Shown here: positions 39,501 through 47,772 of the stretch, piece after piece
Numbering within the stretch: position 1 is the stretch's first letter
How the letters are laid out: every line of letters starts with the position of its first letter
From: Rhizobium tropici CIAT 899
Lineage (GTDB): Bacteria; Pseudomonadota; Alphaproteobacteria; Rhizobiales; Rhizobiaceae
Reading direction: 5' to 3'
Assembly: GCF_000330885.1 (NCBI RefSeq)
Contig: NC_020059.1
Coordinates: forward strand, 3,319,501-3,383,500
Length of the DNA stretch: 64,000 nucleotides
Notes under the pieces: generated by a model
Database searches by the model: none
The model's input: only the letters and a program-made list of their open reading frames with translations
What the model was told of the DNA's origin: nothing
Translations under genes and position numbers: made by a program

Positions 39501-40738
39501 CCGCCCAGGGTCTCGTCATGACAGGCACCGCCAGGATCGACATGCAGATCGGCGGCACGACGGCGGCACCCGCCATATCAGGCTCGATCACCACCGACAG
39601 CGCCAAGCTGGTCGATGTCAGGCGAAACCTGACACTCAACGGCCTTGCCGTGACCGTTACGCTCGACGGCAGGCAGGCGGTCATCTCCCGGCTGAGCGGC
39701 AACCTCACCAGCGGCGGCAGCATTTCCGGCAGCGGTACGGTCGGCATTGCTCCGGATAGCGGTTTCCCTGCCGATATCCAGATGAAGTTCAACAACGCGA
39801 CCTATGTCGACGGGACCCTCGTCACCGCGACGGTCAACGGCACGCTCGGCCTCAAGGGACCGCTGATGACCGCGCCGATGCTGACGGGCAATCTTAGGAT
39901 CAGCAAGGCGTCCATTACCGTGCCGCAAAAGCTGCCGGCATCGCTGTCGGAGATCAACATCAAGCACAAGAATGCCCCGGCTGCGGTCAAGGCCCAGTTC
40001 AAGGATCAGAAGCCGGAGGCGCCGCGTAGCAAATCGACGACCCTCGGCATCGATCTGCAGCTCGATGCCCCCTCGCAGATCTTCGTTCGTGGCCGCGGCA
40101 TCGATGCCGAACTCGGCGGCAACATCACGGTGCGCGGCACGGCAGCCGAACCTGTGGTATCCGGCGGCTTCACCATGCGGCGCGGGCGCCTGACCATCTT
40201 GAGCCGCCGGCTGGATTTCACCGATACCAGCAAGATCACCTTCGGCGGCGACCTGACCCCGGCGCTCAACATGGAAGCGACGTCGACGGCAGGCTCCACC
40301 ACCATAACGGTCGATGTCACCGGCCTGGCGACCGACCCACAGATCGGCTTCTCGTCTTCTCCGGCTTTGCCGCAGGACGAGGTTTTGGCGCAGCTGATCT
40401 TCGGTCAATCCATGTCGAAACTTTCCGCCATGCAGATCGCCCAGCTCGCCGATGCCGCCAGCCAGCTTGCCGGCGGACGCTCCACGTCGCTGTTCGAGGG
40501 GTTGCGCAGCCATCTCGGCGTTGACGATCTCGATATCTCAACGGATGCGAACGGCCAGGCACAGGTAGGCGCCGGCAAGTATATCAACAAGCGCACCTAT
40601 ATCGAGTTGCAGCAGGGCGCCTCAAACAATACCAAGGCCATCATCAATTTCAATGTAGGTCGCGGCGTGAAGCTGCGCGGCGCGGCGGGATCTGACGGCG
40701 CCGGGGAAGCGGGCGTCGTCTACGAGCATGAATATTGA
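36554..40738 (+). CDS. tamB: Inner-membrane translocation/assembly module protein TamB
   Basis: 1394 aa. N-terminal transmembrane helix (YAVVAILLLAIAAVLVIGLV), a very long repetitive beta-rich region (AsmA/VPS13-like groove expected), and the conserved C-terminal DUF490 domain with GGFTMRRGRLTILSRRLDFT, ...DEVLAQLIFGQSMSKLSAMQ and a final YEHEY. It spans the periplasm and works with TamA. Large size and repetition are normal for the family. Confidence 0.93.
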   Translation: MSILIRIFGKLVRGIAYAVVAILLLAIAAVLVIGLVPSATGYAVDQVAKIASTPDRTIAIATPSGLLNGNLRVGSITVSDTKGPYAKVQNLAIDWSPLSLLTGTFHADRVAADVVDFERLPVSTAAPAPETQSTGGSGFSLPIAVDIGAISLPDLRIGQAVAGQDFVLAADGSVKANSSSMGLVINTSRHDVPDAKLSADIAFAPADNKLKLKTQISEPRDGMLAGLLHLPGGPAVNIDLSGDGPLSNWAGKLQAALDGKPTVAITGHHSLSADGLHHIDIKGGGDVDSLLPPTMRALFAGQTTIDLSAAFDGKGKIDIQTGNLATGSAVLAASGTLDPAGNNSLNANLIGTSGPVDFRWPMENGEARALISRVDIALTGAAQSVKIDAKAALDSASAPQGNIGQINLSARSDAFNLTAMSGPLQLRLVVGQTAFMSPDLNRLIRAPIALTAPLQLSPDTIGFNNTTLESASIGGTVNGKYTLSSKALTGNFKLFALPGVLPDGVSNKFEGTISLEGQVAGTVPTKMTLSNLAVKSNVAEINGNVALSDQSLTSDLSGKVLDLSKLVPNAQGQADIGLKAKGPLSALDIDATVKAVNVKLAGRLLDTLDIGVTGTADPKAPQAKVQASGAIDGKPIRITADAISKDGRTSIPSLAAEIGTNKLRGKLDLSPSFEPTGALTFDLPDLSLLAALAGQKAEGDLKGSLDITSANGKTGLKVNANGNGIRRDDLVISKPAVALAVDDLKAFSANGSIRADTIASGANRIADLNLTFTQQGGRTDFDLKSTYDNAPLTTRGNVETAGGQTTVNLDSLAGAPRTIPVKLASPTKIVIKDGMASLNGLTLQTGGGSVIVDGTAGQALNINAKIANLPASLANVFAPTLAAEGVISGTVAVTGKAASPAVIFQTNWSGAATSQTKSAGLAALGIKADGKFVDNVVTINTNLTGQSGLALNGGGTIAIAGNKAMALRFSGNLPFDALAGQLAAQGLVMTGTARIDMQIGGTTAAPAISGSITTDSAKLVDVRRNLTLNGLAVTVTLDGRQAVISRLSGNLTSGGSISGSGTVGIAPDSGFPADIQMKFNNATYVDGTLVTATVNGTLGLKGPLMTAPMLTGNLRISKASITVPQKLPASLSEINIKHKNAPAAVKAQFKDQKPEAPRSKSTTLGIDLQLDAPSQIFVRGRGIDAELGGNITVRGTAAEPVVSGGFTMRRGRLTILSRRLDFTDTSKITFGGDLTPALNMEATSTAGSTTITVDVTGLATDPQIGFSSSPALPQDEVLAQLIFGQSMSKLSAMQIAQLADAASQLAGGRSTSLFEGLRSHLGVDDLDISTDANGQAQVGAGKYINKRTYIELQQGASNNTKAIINFNVGRGVKLRGAAGSDGAGEAGVVYEHEY

Positions 40739-41073
40739 GGAACGCCTCTCCCGCGAGAACAGACTATCGTCGAGCACCTCGCCGCGGATGAAATAGAGAT
40801 GTGCGCCTCGTTGCGCAGCGCGAGCTCGCATGAAGATTGTCCGCTGGCTTATCATTCTGCGCAATTGGATTGATCAATCTGTCGAAAGCCAGTTGATTCT
40901 GGACAATTTTCCATCTTTTTGCTGTCATCCAGACAATTGATAATGCAAGCCAACATAATGCGGATCGGTCGGCTCTTCATGGCCTCGATCTGATCCATGC
41001 CGTTGTTTTTACCCCGTTCCGGAAAGCCGCTGCTGGCTTTTCCGGGATCGCTCTAACCCTCGGAGCAATGCCG
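40739..41073. other. 335-bp intergenic region between tamB and arginase, with a diverged RIME-like half
   Basis: The last 60 bp (about 40995-41057) contain CCGGAAAGCCGCTGC-TGG-CTTTTCCGGGATCGCTCTAA, recognisably the same module as the right half of the RIME-like copy at 57523-57629 but degraded. The middle is AT-richer, with a TTGATCAATC motif near 40873. It should hold the arginase promoter. Nothing else recognised. Confidence 0.5.
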
Positions 41074-42009
41074 ATGAATACGCAATCCACTCCCGTTACT
41101 CTGATCGGCGTTCCCCTGGAAGAAGGATCCGGTCGCCGCGGCGCCGGCATGGGTCCGACGGCGCTCCGCATCGCCGGCATCGAAACCACGCTGACCGAAC
41201 TTGGCCATCGCGTCACGGATAGCGGCGACCTGCATCCTGTTCCAGCAGCCGACCTGCCCGACCATCCCCACGCTCACAATCTGAAGATCGTCGGCGCGTT
41301 CACGCGTGCACTGGAAGCAAAGGTCTATGATGTCGCATCGTCCGGTGGCTTCCCGCTAATCCTGGGTGGCGACCACAGCCTCTCCATGGGCAGCGTCTCC
41401 GGCATGGCCCGCCACGCGGCGGAAGTTGGTCGCCCCCTCTTCGTGCTCTGGCTTGACGCTCACTCCGATTTCAATTCCCCCGCTACCTCGCCCTCAGGCA
41501 ATATTCACGGCATGCCCGTTGCATTCTTCTGCGGTGAAGCCGAGATCGAGGGCGTTCTGCCGGCCGGCCGGTCGCTGGTCGATCCGACGAAGGTCTTCCA
41601 GGTCGGTATCCGCTCCGTCGATCCGCGTGAACGTGAGGAAATCCGCGAACACGGCGTCAACGTCTTCGACATGCGCTCCCTCGACGAGCAAGGCGTCGCC
41701 GCCATCATGCGCAAGGTGCTCGATACCGTCGGCGAGGCCAACGGCCTGCTGCATGTCAGCTTCGATGTCGATTTCCTCGATCCGGATATCGCACCGGGTG
41801 TCGGAACCACCGTGCCGGGCGGCGCCACCTATCGCGAAGCGCATCTCATCATGGAAATGCTCTCCGACAGCAATCTTGTCTCGTCCCTCGATCTCGTCGA
41901 GCTCAACCCCTTCCTCGACGATCGCGGCAAGAGCGCCCGTGTTCTTGTGGAAATGGCGGCAAGCCTCTTCGGCCGGCGCATCTTCGACCGCCCCACACGA
42001 GCGGCTTAA
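41074..42009 (+). CDS. rocF: Arginase
   Basis: 311 aa. Mn-dependent hydrolysis of arginine to ornithine and urea. All ligand motifs are present: GGDHSLSMG, WLDAHSDFN (D-A-H-x-D) and SFDVDFLDPDIAPG (D-x-D), plus the SPSGNIHGMP substrate loop. The second ATG (41074) is chosen because the GGAG is only 2 nt from the first (41068). In rhizobia it funds arginine catabolism to ornithine and then proline. Monocistronic here. Confidence 0.95.
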   Translation: MNTQSTPVTLIGVPLEEGSGRRGAGMGPTALRIAGIETTLTELGHRVTDSGDLHPVPAADLPDHPHAHNLKIVGAFTRALEAKVYDVASSGGFPLILGGDHSLSMGSVSGMARHAAEVGRPLFVLWLDAHSDFNSPATSPSGNIHGMPVAFFCGEAEIEGVLPAGRSLVDPTKVFQVGIRSVDPREREEIREHGVNVFDMRSLDEQGVAAIMRKVLDTVGEANGLLHVSFDVDFLDPDIAPGVGTTVPGGATYREAHLIMEMLSDSNLVSSLDLVELNPFLDDRGKSARVLVEMAASLFGRRIFDRPTRAA

Positions 42010-42170
42010 AGGGGCTCCATTCCTTTCGGGGGTTACCCCTTCCGACATCATACCGCGTAAGACTATCCAGTCGAAACTGCTTGTATAGATTTAGGTTTAA
42101 GCAATGTTCTTGCTCTATCGTGCCAATAACACGTCGGATTCGGCGTGACGGTTCAATGGGAAGAACGTTC

Positions 42171-42647
42171 ATGGCCACGATCAATTCCACCAGCTTCAGC
42201 GGCGAAACTCTGGAGATCATTGCCTTCCGGTTGCATGATCAGGAATTCTGCGTCAAAACCACCACGATCCGCGAAATTCGCGGCTGGGCGCCATCGACAC
42301 CGATCCCGCATGCGCCGGCCGATGTCATCGGCGTCATGAACCTGCGCGGCTCGGTGATCCCGATCATCGACCTCGCCTACAAGCTCGGCATGCAGAGCAC
42401 GGTCGCCAATGAGCGCAGTGCCATCGTCGTCGCCGAAGTGCACAACATGGTCATCGGCATGCTGGTCGACCGCGTCTCCGATATCCTGACGATCGCTTCC
42501 AACCAGGTACAGCCGGTTCCGGAAGTGACCGCCTCCTTCGATCGCGCCTATTGCGAAGGCATCATCGCCACGGAGAACGGAATGATCTGCTTCCTGAACC
42601 TCGCCAAGATGTTCAAGGAAAACGAAACAGACGAGCTCGCTGCTTAA
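42171..42647 (+). CDS. cheW: CheW-type chemotaxis scaffold protein
   Basis: 158 aa. A single CheW domain: EIIAFRLHDQEFCVKTTTIREI, PADVIGVMNLRGSVIPIIDLAYKLG, and VDRVSDILTIA match the family's beta-barrel landmarks. It couples receptors to CheA. The ATG at 42171 has GGAAG upstream; the frame is open to 42081. It is followed by a terminator and then a chemoreceptor gene, but no cheA/cheY are in the window, so this is an orphan copy away from the main che operon. Confidence 0.92.
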   Translation: MATINSTSFSGETLEIIAFRLHDQEFCVKTTTIREIRGWAPSTPIPHAPADVIGVMNLRGSVIPIIDLAYKLGMQSTVANERSAIVVAEVHNMVIGMLVDRVSDILTIASNQVQPVPEVTASFDRAYCEGIIATENGMICFLNLAKMFKENETDELAA

Positions 42648-42671
42648 CTTTGCAGTATAGTCTTTCCAAAG

Positions 42672-42697
42672 AACCGCCGCTCTCTGCGGCGGTTTTT
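42672..42697 (+). terminator. Rho-independent terminator after cheW
   Basis: AACCGCCGC (42672-42680) pairs with GCGGCGGTT (42686-42694) around a 5-nt loop TCTCT; the T run extends directly. Very strong intrinsic terminator 25 bp after the stop. Confidence 0.93.
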
Positions 42698-42944
42698 TAT
42701 TTCCTCATAATTTTAGCTAATTATTTTTTATTTAAATTGTAATTTCTAATAAGCTAATTTTTACTCAAAATTAAATGAGAAAACTCCATCATCGATTGTG
42801 AAGCGAGGAAAGAAAATACAATCTCTACATTCCGGCCATTCCGTGCGGCACGCCTCTCAGAGGCGTCTCGGCGAGCACAGTCGTCCGCTTCGATGTCATT
42901 CAATCGACGCTCGGCAGGTGCGAGCTTTCTAGGAGGGAATAGGA
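42698..42944. other. AT-rich region before the chemoreceptor gene
   Basis: About 42698-42790 is strikingly AT-rich (TTATTTTTTATTTAAATTG and similar), then GC content recovers. Probably the promoter of the downstream MCP gene. No open frame or repeat seen. Confidence 0.45.
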
Positions 42945-44618
42945 ATGTTCAGTCTATCATCGGATGCCAGCCGCATTCTGTCCGCCATGTCCAAATCGCA
43001 GGCCATCATCGAGTTCGATCTCGAGGGTAAGGTTCTGACGGCAAACGAGAATTTCTGCCGCGCACTGGGTTATGAGCTGAAGGAAATCGTCGGCAACCAT
43101 CACCGGATGTTCTGTGATCCCGCCTATATCGCAACCCCGGCCTATCATGATTTCTGGGCGCGCCTTGGCAGTGGCGAATATGATGCCGGCACCTACCAGC
43201 GGCTCGGCAAGGGCAATCGCGAAATCTGGATACAGGCCTCCTACAACCCTGTCTTCCGCAATGGTAAGCCGGTCAAGGTCGTAAAATTCGCCGTCGATGT
43301 CACGGACGCCAAGAAGAAGGCGATCGATGACGCGGGCAAGCTCGCGGCGCTCTCGCGCTCACAGGCCGTCATCGAATTCCTGCCGAACGGCGAAATCCTG
43401 ACCGCGAACGAGAATTTCTGCAGCGCCATGGGCTATGCGCCCAGCGAGATCGTCGGCAAGCATCACAGCATTTTCTGCGACCCTGCCTATGCCCGCACCG
43501 AGGAATACAAGCGCTTCTGGCAGCGCCTGGCGCAGGGCGAGTTCATCGCCAACGAATTCGTCCGCTATGGCAAGGGCGGCAAGGAGATCTGGATCCAGGC
43601 GGCCTATAACCCCATCGTCGACGCCGACGGTAGGGTTTACAAGGTCGTGAAATTCGCGACGGATGTCACCTCGCGCATGAGCGCCATCAGCGAGCTTGCC
43701 GGCGCACTCCGCAGCCTGTCGGAAGGCGACCTGACGAAGACGCTGGAGCGGTCCTTCGTCCCCTCCATGGAGCAGCTTCGCCACGATTTCAACGCGACGA
43801 TCGAGAGGCTTTCCGGGACGCTGACCACCGTCGGCCACAATGCCAGCGCCATTGCCGCCGGCTCGCGCGAGCTTGGCGATTCAGCCGAAGCCTTCTCAAG
43901 GCGCACCGAGCAGCAGGCCGCCTCGGTGGAAGAGACGGCCGCAGCCCTCGAAGAGATCACCACCACGGTCGCCGATTCCAGCCAGCGTGCGGAAGAAGCA
44001 GGGCGCCTCGTTGCCGAAACCAAACGCGGCGCCGAAGACTCCGGCACGGTAGTCCGCAACGCCGTCGCCGCCATGGATCAGATCGAGAAATCCTCGCGCG
44101 AGATCACCAACATCATCGGCGTCATCGACGATATCGCTTTCCAGACCAACCTGCTCGCGCTGAATGCCGGTGTCGAGGCCGCACGTGCCGGCGAGGCAGG
44201 CAAGGGTTTTGCCGTCGTGGCGCAGGAGGTGCGGGAACTGGCACAACGCTCGGCCAGCGCCGCCAAGGAGATCAAGGCGCTGATCACGACATCGAGCGAG
44301 CACGTCAGGAACGGTGTCGGCCTGGTCGGCCAGACGGGCAAGGCGCTGGAACAGATCGTCACCCAGGTTGCCGATATCAACACCAACGTCGCCGCCATCG
44401 TAAAGGCGTCGAAGGAACAGACGATCGGCCTTCGGGAAATCAATTCGGCGATCAATTCGCTGGATCAGACCACCCAGCAGAATGCTGCGATGGTCGAAGA
44501 GAGCACCGCCGCAAGCCTCAGGCTCGCCAATGAGGCGGACGCGCTGCATACGCTGCTTGCGCAATTCCGTCTGGCCGACTCGATGATCCGCCATATGGTC
44601 GTCCGCCGCGCCGCCTGA
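42945..44618 (+). CDS. Soluble methyl-accepting chemotaxis protein with two PAS domains
   Basis: 557 aa without transmembrane segments. Two near-identical PAS domains (~residues 14-120 and ~135-240; each contains AIIEF/AVIEF, ANENFC, HH-x-x-FCDPAY and EIWIQA-x-YNP), then a short HAMP-like linker (LSEGDLTKTLE) and a full MCP signalling domain with the hairpin tip FQTNLLALNAGVEAARAGEAGKGFAVVA described here in part. The duplicated PAS pair resembles aerotaxis/redox-type cytosolic receptors; whether they bind FAD or haem is not visible. A ribosome-binding AGGAGGGAA precedes the ATG. Confidence 0.93.
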   Translation: MFSLSSDASRILSAMSKSQAIIEFDLEGKVLTANENFCRALGYELKEIVGNHHRMFCDPAYIATPAYHDFWARLGSGEYDAGTYQRLGKGNREIWIQASYNPVFRNGKPVKVVKFAVDVTDAKKKAIDDAGKLAALSRSQAVIEFLPNGEILTANENFCSAMGYAPSEIVGKHHSIFCDPAYARTEEYKRFWQRLAQGEFIANEFVRYGKGGKEIWIQAAYNPIVDADGRVYKVVKFATDVTSRMSAISELAGALRSLSEGDLTKTLERSFVPSMEQLRHDFNATIERLSGTLTTVGHNASAIAAGSRELGDSAEAFSRRTEQQAASVEETAAALEEITTTVADSSQRAEEAGRLVAETKRGAEDSGTVVRNAVAAMDQIEKSSREITNIIGVIDDIAFQTNLLALNAGVEAARAGEAGKGFAVVAQEVRELAQRSASAAKEIKALITTSSEHVRNGVGLVGQTGKALEQIVTQVADINTNVAAIVKASKEQTIGLREINSAINSLDQTTQQNAAMVEESTAASLRLANEADALHTLLAQFRLADSMIRHMVVRRAA

Positions 44619-44643
44619 TCGTAAAGCCCTGCTGAAAATCAAG

Positions 44644-44676
44644 AAGCCGCCCCGAAACTTCGGAGCGGCTTTTCGT
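44644..44676. terminator. Bidirectional terminator between the MCP and transporter genes
   Basis: AAGCCGC-CCCGAA / TTCGG-AGCGGCTT hairpin with TTTTC on the plus strand and, on the minus strand, CTTGATTT. Located between two convergent genes, so it can serve both. Confidence 0.75.
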
Positions 44677-44691
44677 CATTCGGAGGATCGT

Positions 44692-46353
44692 TTAGCCGAA
44701 CAATGCGTAGGTGCTTTTGATCGTCACCCAGACACCCCAGAGGAGCGGAACGCCGACAAGCGCCCAGGCAATCAGCGCCTTGCCATCAAACCCACCCGTG
44801 CCGATGCCGAAAGAGCCGGTAGGCCCAGCATTGGCGGCAGCGGTCTTCGCCTGTAGCGCGGCGACCTCCTCGTCCGACATGAACCATTTGTCCGAGAGCG
44901 GCTTGACCAGCGAATTGGCAATCAAGCCCAGAGCCAGCATGACCGCAAGAATATACATGGTGAAGGTGTAGAGCTGAGCGCCTTCGACGCCCGCTGCCTT
45001 CTGGGCCTCACGGATGTAATTGACCACGACAGGCCCGATGATCCCGGCCGTCGCCCATGCTGTCAGCAGCCGACCATGGATGGCGCCAACGAACTGCGTA
45101 CCGAAGATGTCGGCGAGATAGGCCGGAACGGTGGCGAAACCGCCGCCATACATCGACAGGATGATGCAGAGCGCGCCGACGAACAGCACCTTGCTATGGA
45201 TCCCGGCCGCCCAGGGAGCCAGGACATAGAGCGCGATGCCGATCACGAAGAAACAATAATAGGTGTTCTTGCGGCCGATCCTGTCGGAGAGCGACGCCCA
45301 GAAGAAGCGCCCCCCGATGTTGAAGAGTGACAGCAGACCGGCAAAGCCGGCAGCGATGGCCGCCACTGCCGCGATCTGGTCCTTGCTGAGATCGGCGAAT
45401 TTCAGATCAGGCAGGCCGATCAAGGCGCCACCGAAGATTTCCTGCAGCATCGGGGAGGCCATGCCGATAACGCCGATACCGGCCGAGACGTTGAGGCACA
45501 ATACTGCCCAGATCAGCCAGAACTGCGGGGTTTTGTGGGCATTGCGAAGATGCACATGCTTTGTCGTGATCATCGAGCTTTTGGCAGCGGGTGCCGTCCA
45601 GCCGTCAGGACGCCAGCCGGCCGGTGGCAGACGATAGCCGAAGGCACCGCCCATCATGAAAACGAAATAGATCGCTGCCATGACGATGAAGGTTTGCCAG
45701 ACACCGGCGGAGCCATCCATGCGAAAGTGGTTCATCAGCAGGCTCGCAAGCGGCGCGCCGATCATCGCGCCTCCGCCGAAGCCCATGATGGCCATGCCGG
45801 TTGCCATGCCGCGCCGGTCGGGAAACCATTTGATCAGCGTCGACACCGGCGAGATATAGCCGAGACCAAGCCCGATACCGCCGATGACGCCGGCGCCGAT
45901 CCACATGATCCAGAGCTGATGGAAGATCACGCCGATCGCCGCAATCAGGATACCGCCGCACCAGCAGCAGGCAGCGACCACGCCGGCCTTGCGCGGCCCC
46001 GCTTTCTCGAGCCACCCGCCCCATATGGCCGCGGAAGAGCCGAGCAACACGAAGAAGAGCGTATAGATCCAGCCGAGATCGCTGACGCGCCAATCGCAGC
46101 TTGTCGTGAACAGGGCAGTCAGAAGATTGAGGCTGGCGCATTCTGCAGGAGCTGGAGCCGGGGTGCCGAGCGCCTTGGAGAGCGGCAGCCAGAACACGCT
46201 GAAGCCATAGGCCATGCCGATGCAGAGATGGATCGCCAATGCCGCAGGCGGCACAAGCCACCGGTTGAAGCCCGGCCTGGCAATGATGCGCTCACGATCG
46301 AGCAGGCCCGCCGTCGCCGTTCCTCGGGAAATATTCGTATCCGCAGCCGTCAT
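44692..46353 (-). CDS. OFA-family MFS transporter (oxalate/formate antiporter-like)
   Basis: 553 aa, 12 predicted transmembrane helices. OFA family features: IHLCIGMAYGFSVFWLPLSKALG near the first helix, GIGLGLGYISPVSTLIKWFPDRRGMATG in the middle and FGTQFVGAIHGRLLTAWATAGIIGP late. Unlike most OFA members it has an extra C-terminal helix after ~530. The ATG at 46353 has GAGGAGGAG upstream. Located directly downstream of the fds genes on the same strand, so formate or oxalate/formate exchange is a reasonable but unproven substrate call. Confidence 0.88.
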   Translation of the reverse strand: MTAADTNISRGTATAGLLDRERIIARPGFNRWLVPPAALAIHLCIGMAYGFSVFWLPLSKALGTPAPAPAECASLNLLTALFTTSCDWRVSDLGWIYTLFFVLLGSSAAIWGGWLEKAGPRKAGVVAACCWCGGILIAAIGVIFHQLWIMWIGAGVIGGIGLGLGYISPVSTLIKWFPDRRGMATGMAIMGFGGGAMIGAPLASLLMNHFRMDGSAGVWQTFIVMAAIYFVFMMGGAFGYRLPPAGWRPDGWTAPAAKSSMITTKHVHLRNAHKTPQFWLIWAVLCLNVSAGIGVIGMASPMLQEIFGGALIGLPDLKFADLSKDQIAAVAAIAAGFAGLLSLFNIGGRFFWASLSDRIGRKNTYYCFFVIGIALYVLAPWAAGIHSKVLFVGALCIILSMYGGGFATVPAYLADIFGTQFVGAIHGRLLTAWATAGIIGPVVVNYIREAQKAAGVEGAQLYTFTMYILAVMLALGLIANSLVKPLSDKWFMSDEEVAALQAKTAAANAGPTGSFGIGTGGFDGKALIAWALVGVPLLWGVWVTIKSTYALFG

Positions 46354-46459
46354 GAACAACTCCTCCTCACTGCAAAAATCTAGACCGCCTCCCTGAATGG
46401 GAACCGCTTTGCGGGAGGAGGCTCCTCTCTCCATCCCGATACATCGTCAGTACTGGTTA

Positions 46460-46726
46460 TTAAGCCGACTTAACTTCCTCGGCCGGCGCGGGCCTGTGGA
46501 TCAGCGAGGCTGCTTCCAGCACCAAAGGACTGAGCCCGCTGTCTCCTTGATCGATGATCGTGAAAAGCTGGCGCCGCATGCGCGGCTCCCAGAACTTGTT
46601 GATGTGGGTGGCAACACCCTGCGCGGCTTCATTTGCCGGCTGCGTCTTGAAGAAGGTGGCGATCTGGTTCGCCATATAGATGAGCTTGGTTTCGGTCTTG
46701 CCGTGCGGTGTTTCCTCAGGCGACAT
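46460..46726 (-). CDS. fdsD: Formate dehydrogenase subunit delta (FdsD)
   Basis: 88 aa. FdsD is a small non-catalytic subunit of NAD-dependent formate dehydrogenase, needed for full activity or assembly. Seen: MANQIATFFKTQPANEAAQGVATHINKFWEPRMRRQL, matching the family's 'NQIA-x-FF ... HI-x-x-FW-x-P-x-MR' pattern. Its start lies 11 nt inside the 3' end of fdhD, so it is translated from the same mRNA. Confidence 0.92.
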   Translation of the reverse strand: MSPEETPHGKTETKLIYMANQIATFFKTQPANEAAQGVATHINKFWEPRMRRQLFTIIDQGDSGLSPLVLEAASLIHRPAPAEEVKSA

Positions 46727-47543
46727 CGGCGATGCTCCCCGTGATAATGCGATGCGGATGGGTGAAAATCTCGAAATCGTCGCCGCGCACCAGCGCCACC
46801 AGCGTCATGCCGGCCTCCTCGGCCGTGCGAATGGCGAGCGCCGTCGGCGCGGAGATGGCAACCAGCACGGAACTGCCCAATATCGCCGCCTTCTGCACCA
46901 TCTCGACGGACAGGCGGCTGGTGACGGCCACTACCCCTTCCGCGCCCTTATGGCCGGAACGGATCACGGCACCGCAGAGCTTGTCGAGCGCATTGTGCCG
47001 GCCGACATCCTCGCGCACGGCAAGCAAGCCCTCGGAGGGAATATAGAAGCCCGCACCATGCACAGCATGCGTCTCGCGATGCAGCGGCTGCGCATCGTTG
47101 AGCAGCGCGACCGCGCGGACGATATCCTTTTGCGTCAGCTCTAAAGCAACGTTCGAGACATCCGGTACCTTGCGCACCGCCTGCTCGATCGATTCGATGC
47201 CGCAGAGCCCGCAGCCGACCGGGCCTGCCATATGGCGGCGGCGCAGCCGCAGCGCGTCGGCCACATCGTCGACCAGAGCGATCTGCACATCGATCCCCTG
47301 CTCGTCTTCGATCGGTTCGATCGCAGCGATCTCACTTATATCGGTGATGATGCCCTCGGCAAGGCTGAAGCCGATGGCGAAATCCTCGATATCGGCGGGC
47401 GTGCCCATCATCACCGCATGCGAGGTGCCGCCATAGGAAAATGCGATCGGCACTTCCTCAGGGACGACGCGAGAGCCCGAGCGGACCAGGCCGTTGCGGC
47501 GGGCGGTTTCGGGGACGGTGATGGTGGGCGTGAATTTGGTCAT
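46716..47543 (-). CDS. fdhD: Formate dehydrogenase accessory sulfurtransferase FdhD
   Basis: 275 aa. FdhD delivers sulfur to the bis-MGD cofactor of formate dehydrogenase. The redox Cys pair is CGLCG (in VGCGLCGIES) and the family's ending EDVGRHNALDKLCG is present. The ATG at 47543 is the sensible start; the frame stays open through the repeat-filled spacer to 47831, but that part is repeat-derived. It belongs to the fds operon. Confidence 0.93.
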   Translation of the reverse strand: MTKFTPTITVPETARRNGLVRSGSRVVPEEVPIAFSYGGTSHAVMMGTPADIEDFAIGFSLAEGIITDISEIAAIEPIEDEQGIDVQIALVDDVADALRLRRRHMAGPVGCGLCGIESIEQAVRKVPDVSNVALELTQKDIVRAVALLNDAQPLHRETHAVHGAGFYIPSEGLLAVREDVGRHNALDKLCGAVIRSGHKGAEGVVAVTSRLSVEMVQKAAILGSSVLVAISAPTALAIRTAEEAGMTLVALVRGDDFEIFTHPHRIITGSIADVA

Positions 47544-47560
47544 TGGACGATGGGGCGCGG

Positions 47561-47611
47561 AATACCCCCCTCTGTCACTTTGTGACATCTCCCCCACAAG
47601 GGGGGAGATTG
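47561..47611. repeat. Palindromic CCCCCCTCTGTC repeat, left copy
   Basis: ACCCCCCTCTGTCAC-TTT-GTGACA ... CTCCCCC-ACAA-GGGGGGAG, two nested hairpins. A second copy in inverse orientation lies at 47704-47757. Both lie between fdsA and fdhD. Similar CTCCCC/GGGGAG palindromes are spread through rhizobial genomes. Confidence 0.75.
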
Positions 47612-47703
47612 GTAAAGCGCAGGAGCCTCTTGCCTCAAGCGAGCATCCAGTCTGCTGAAATCGCTGCCTGTTGTCTTGCTGATGACAAGCGACAAACTCC
47701 CAA

Positions 47704-47757
47704 CAATCTCCCCCCTTGTGGGGGAGATGTCGCGAAAGCGACAGAGGGGGGTATATT
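47704..47757. repeat. Palindromic CCCCCCTCTGTC repeat, right copy (inverted)
   Basis: Inverse of the left copy. Its small hairpin is TGTCGC-GAAA-GCGACA where the left copy has TGTCAC-TTT-GTGACA; the A-T and G-C pair changes are compensatory, so the stem is conserved. Together the two copies make a ~200-bp inverted repeat, MITE-like in shape but without terminal duplications that I can see. Confidence 0.75.
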
Positions 47758-47772
47758 TCCCCACGCTCCGGT

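Noticed and set aside
44692..46353. Oxalate catabolic cluster around the OFA transporter
   Set aside because: No formyl-CoA transferase or oxalyl-CoA decarboxylase gene in the window; only formate dehydrogenase is adjacent.
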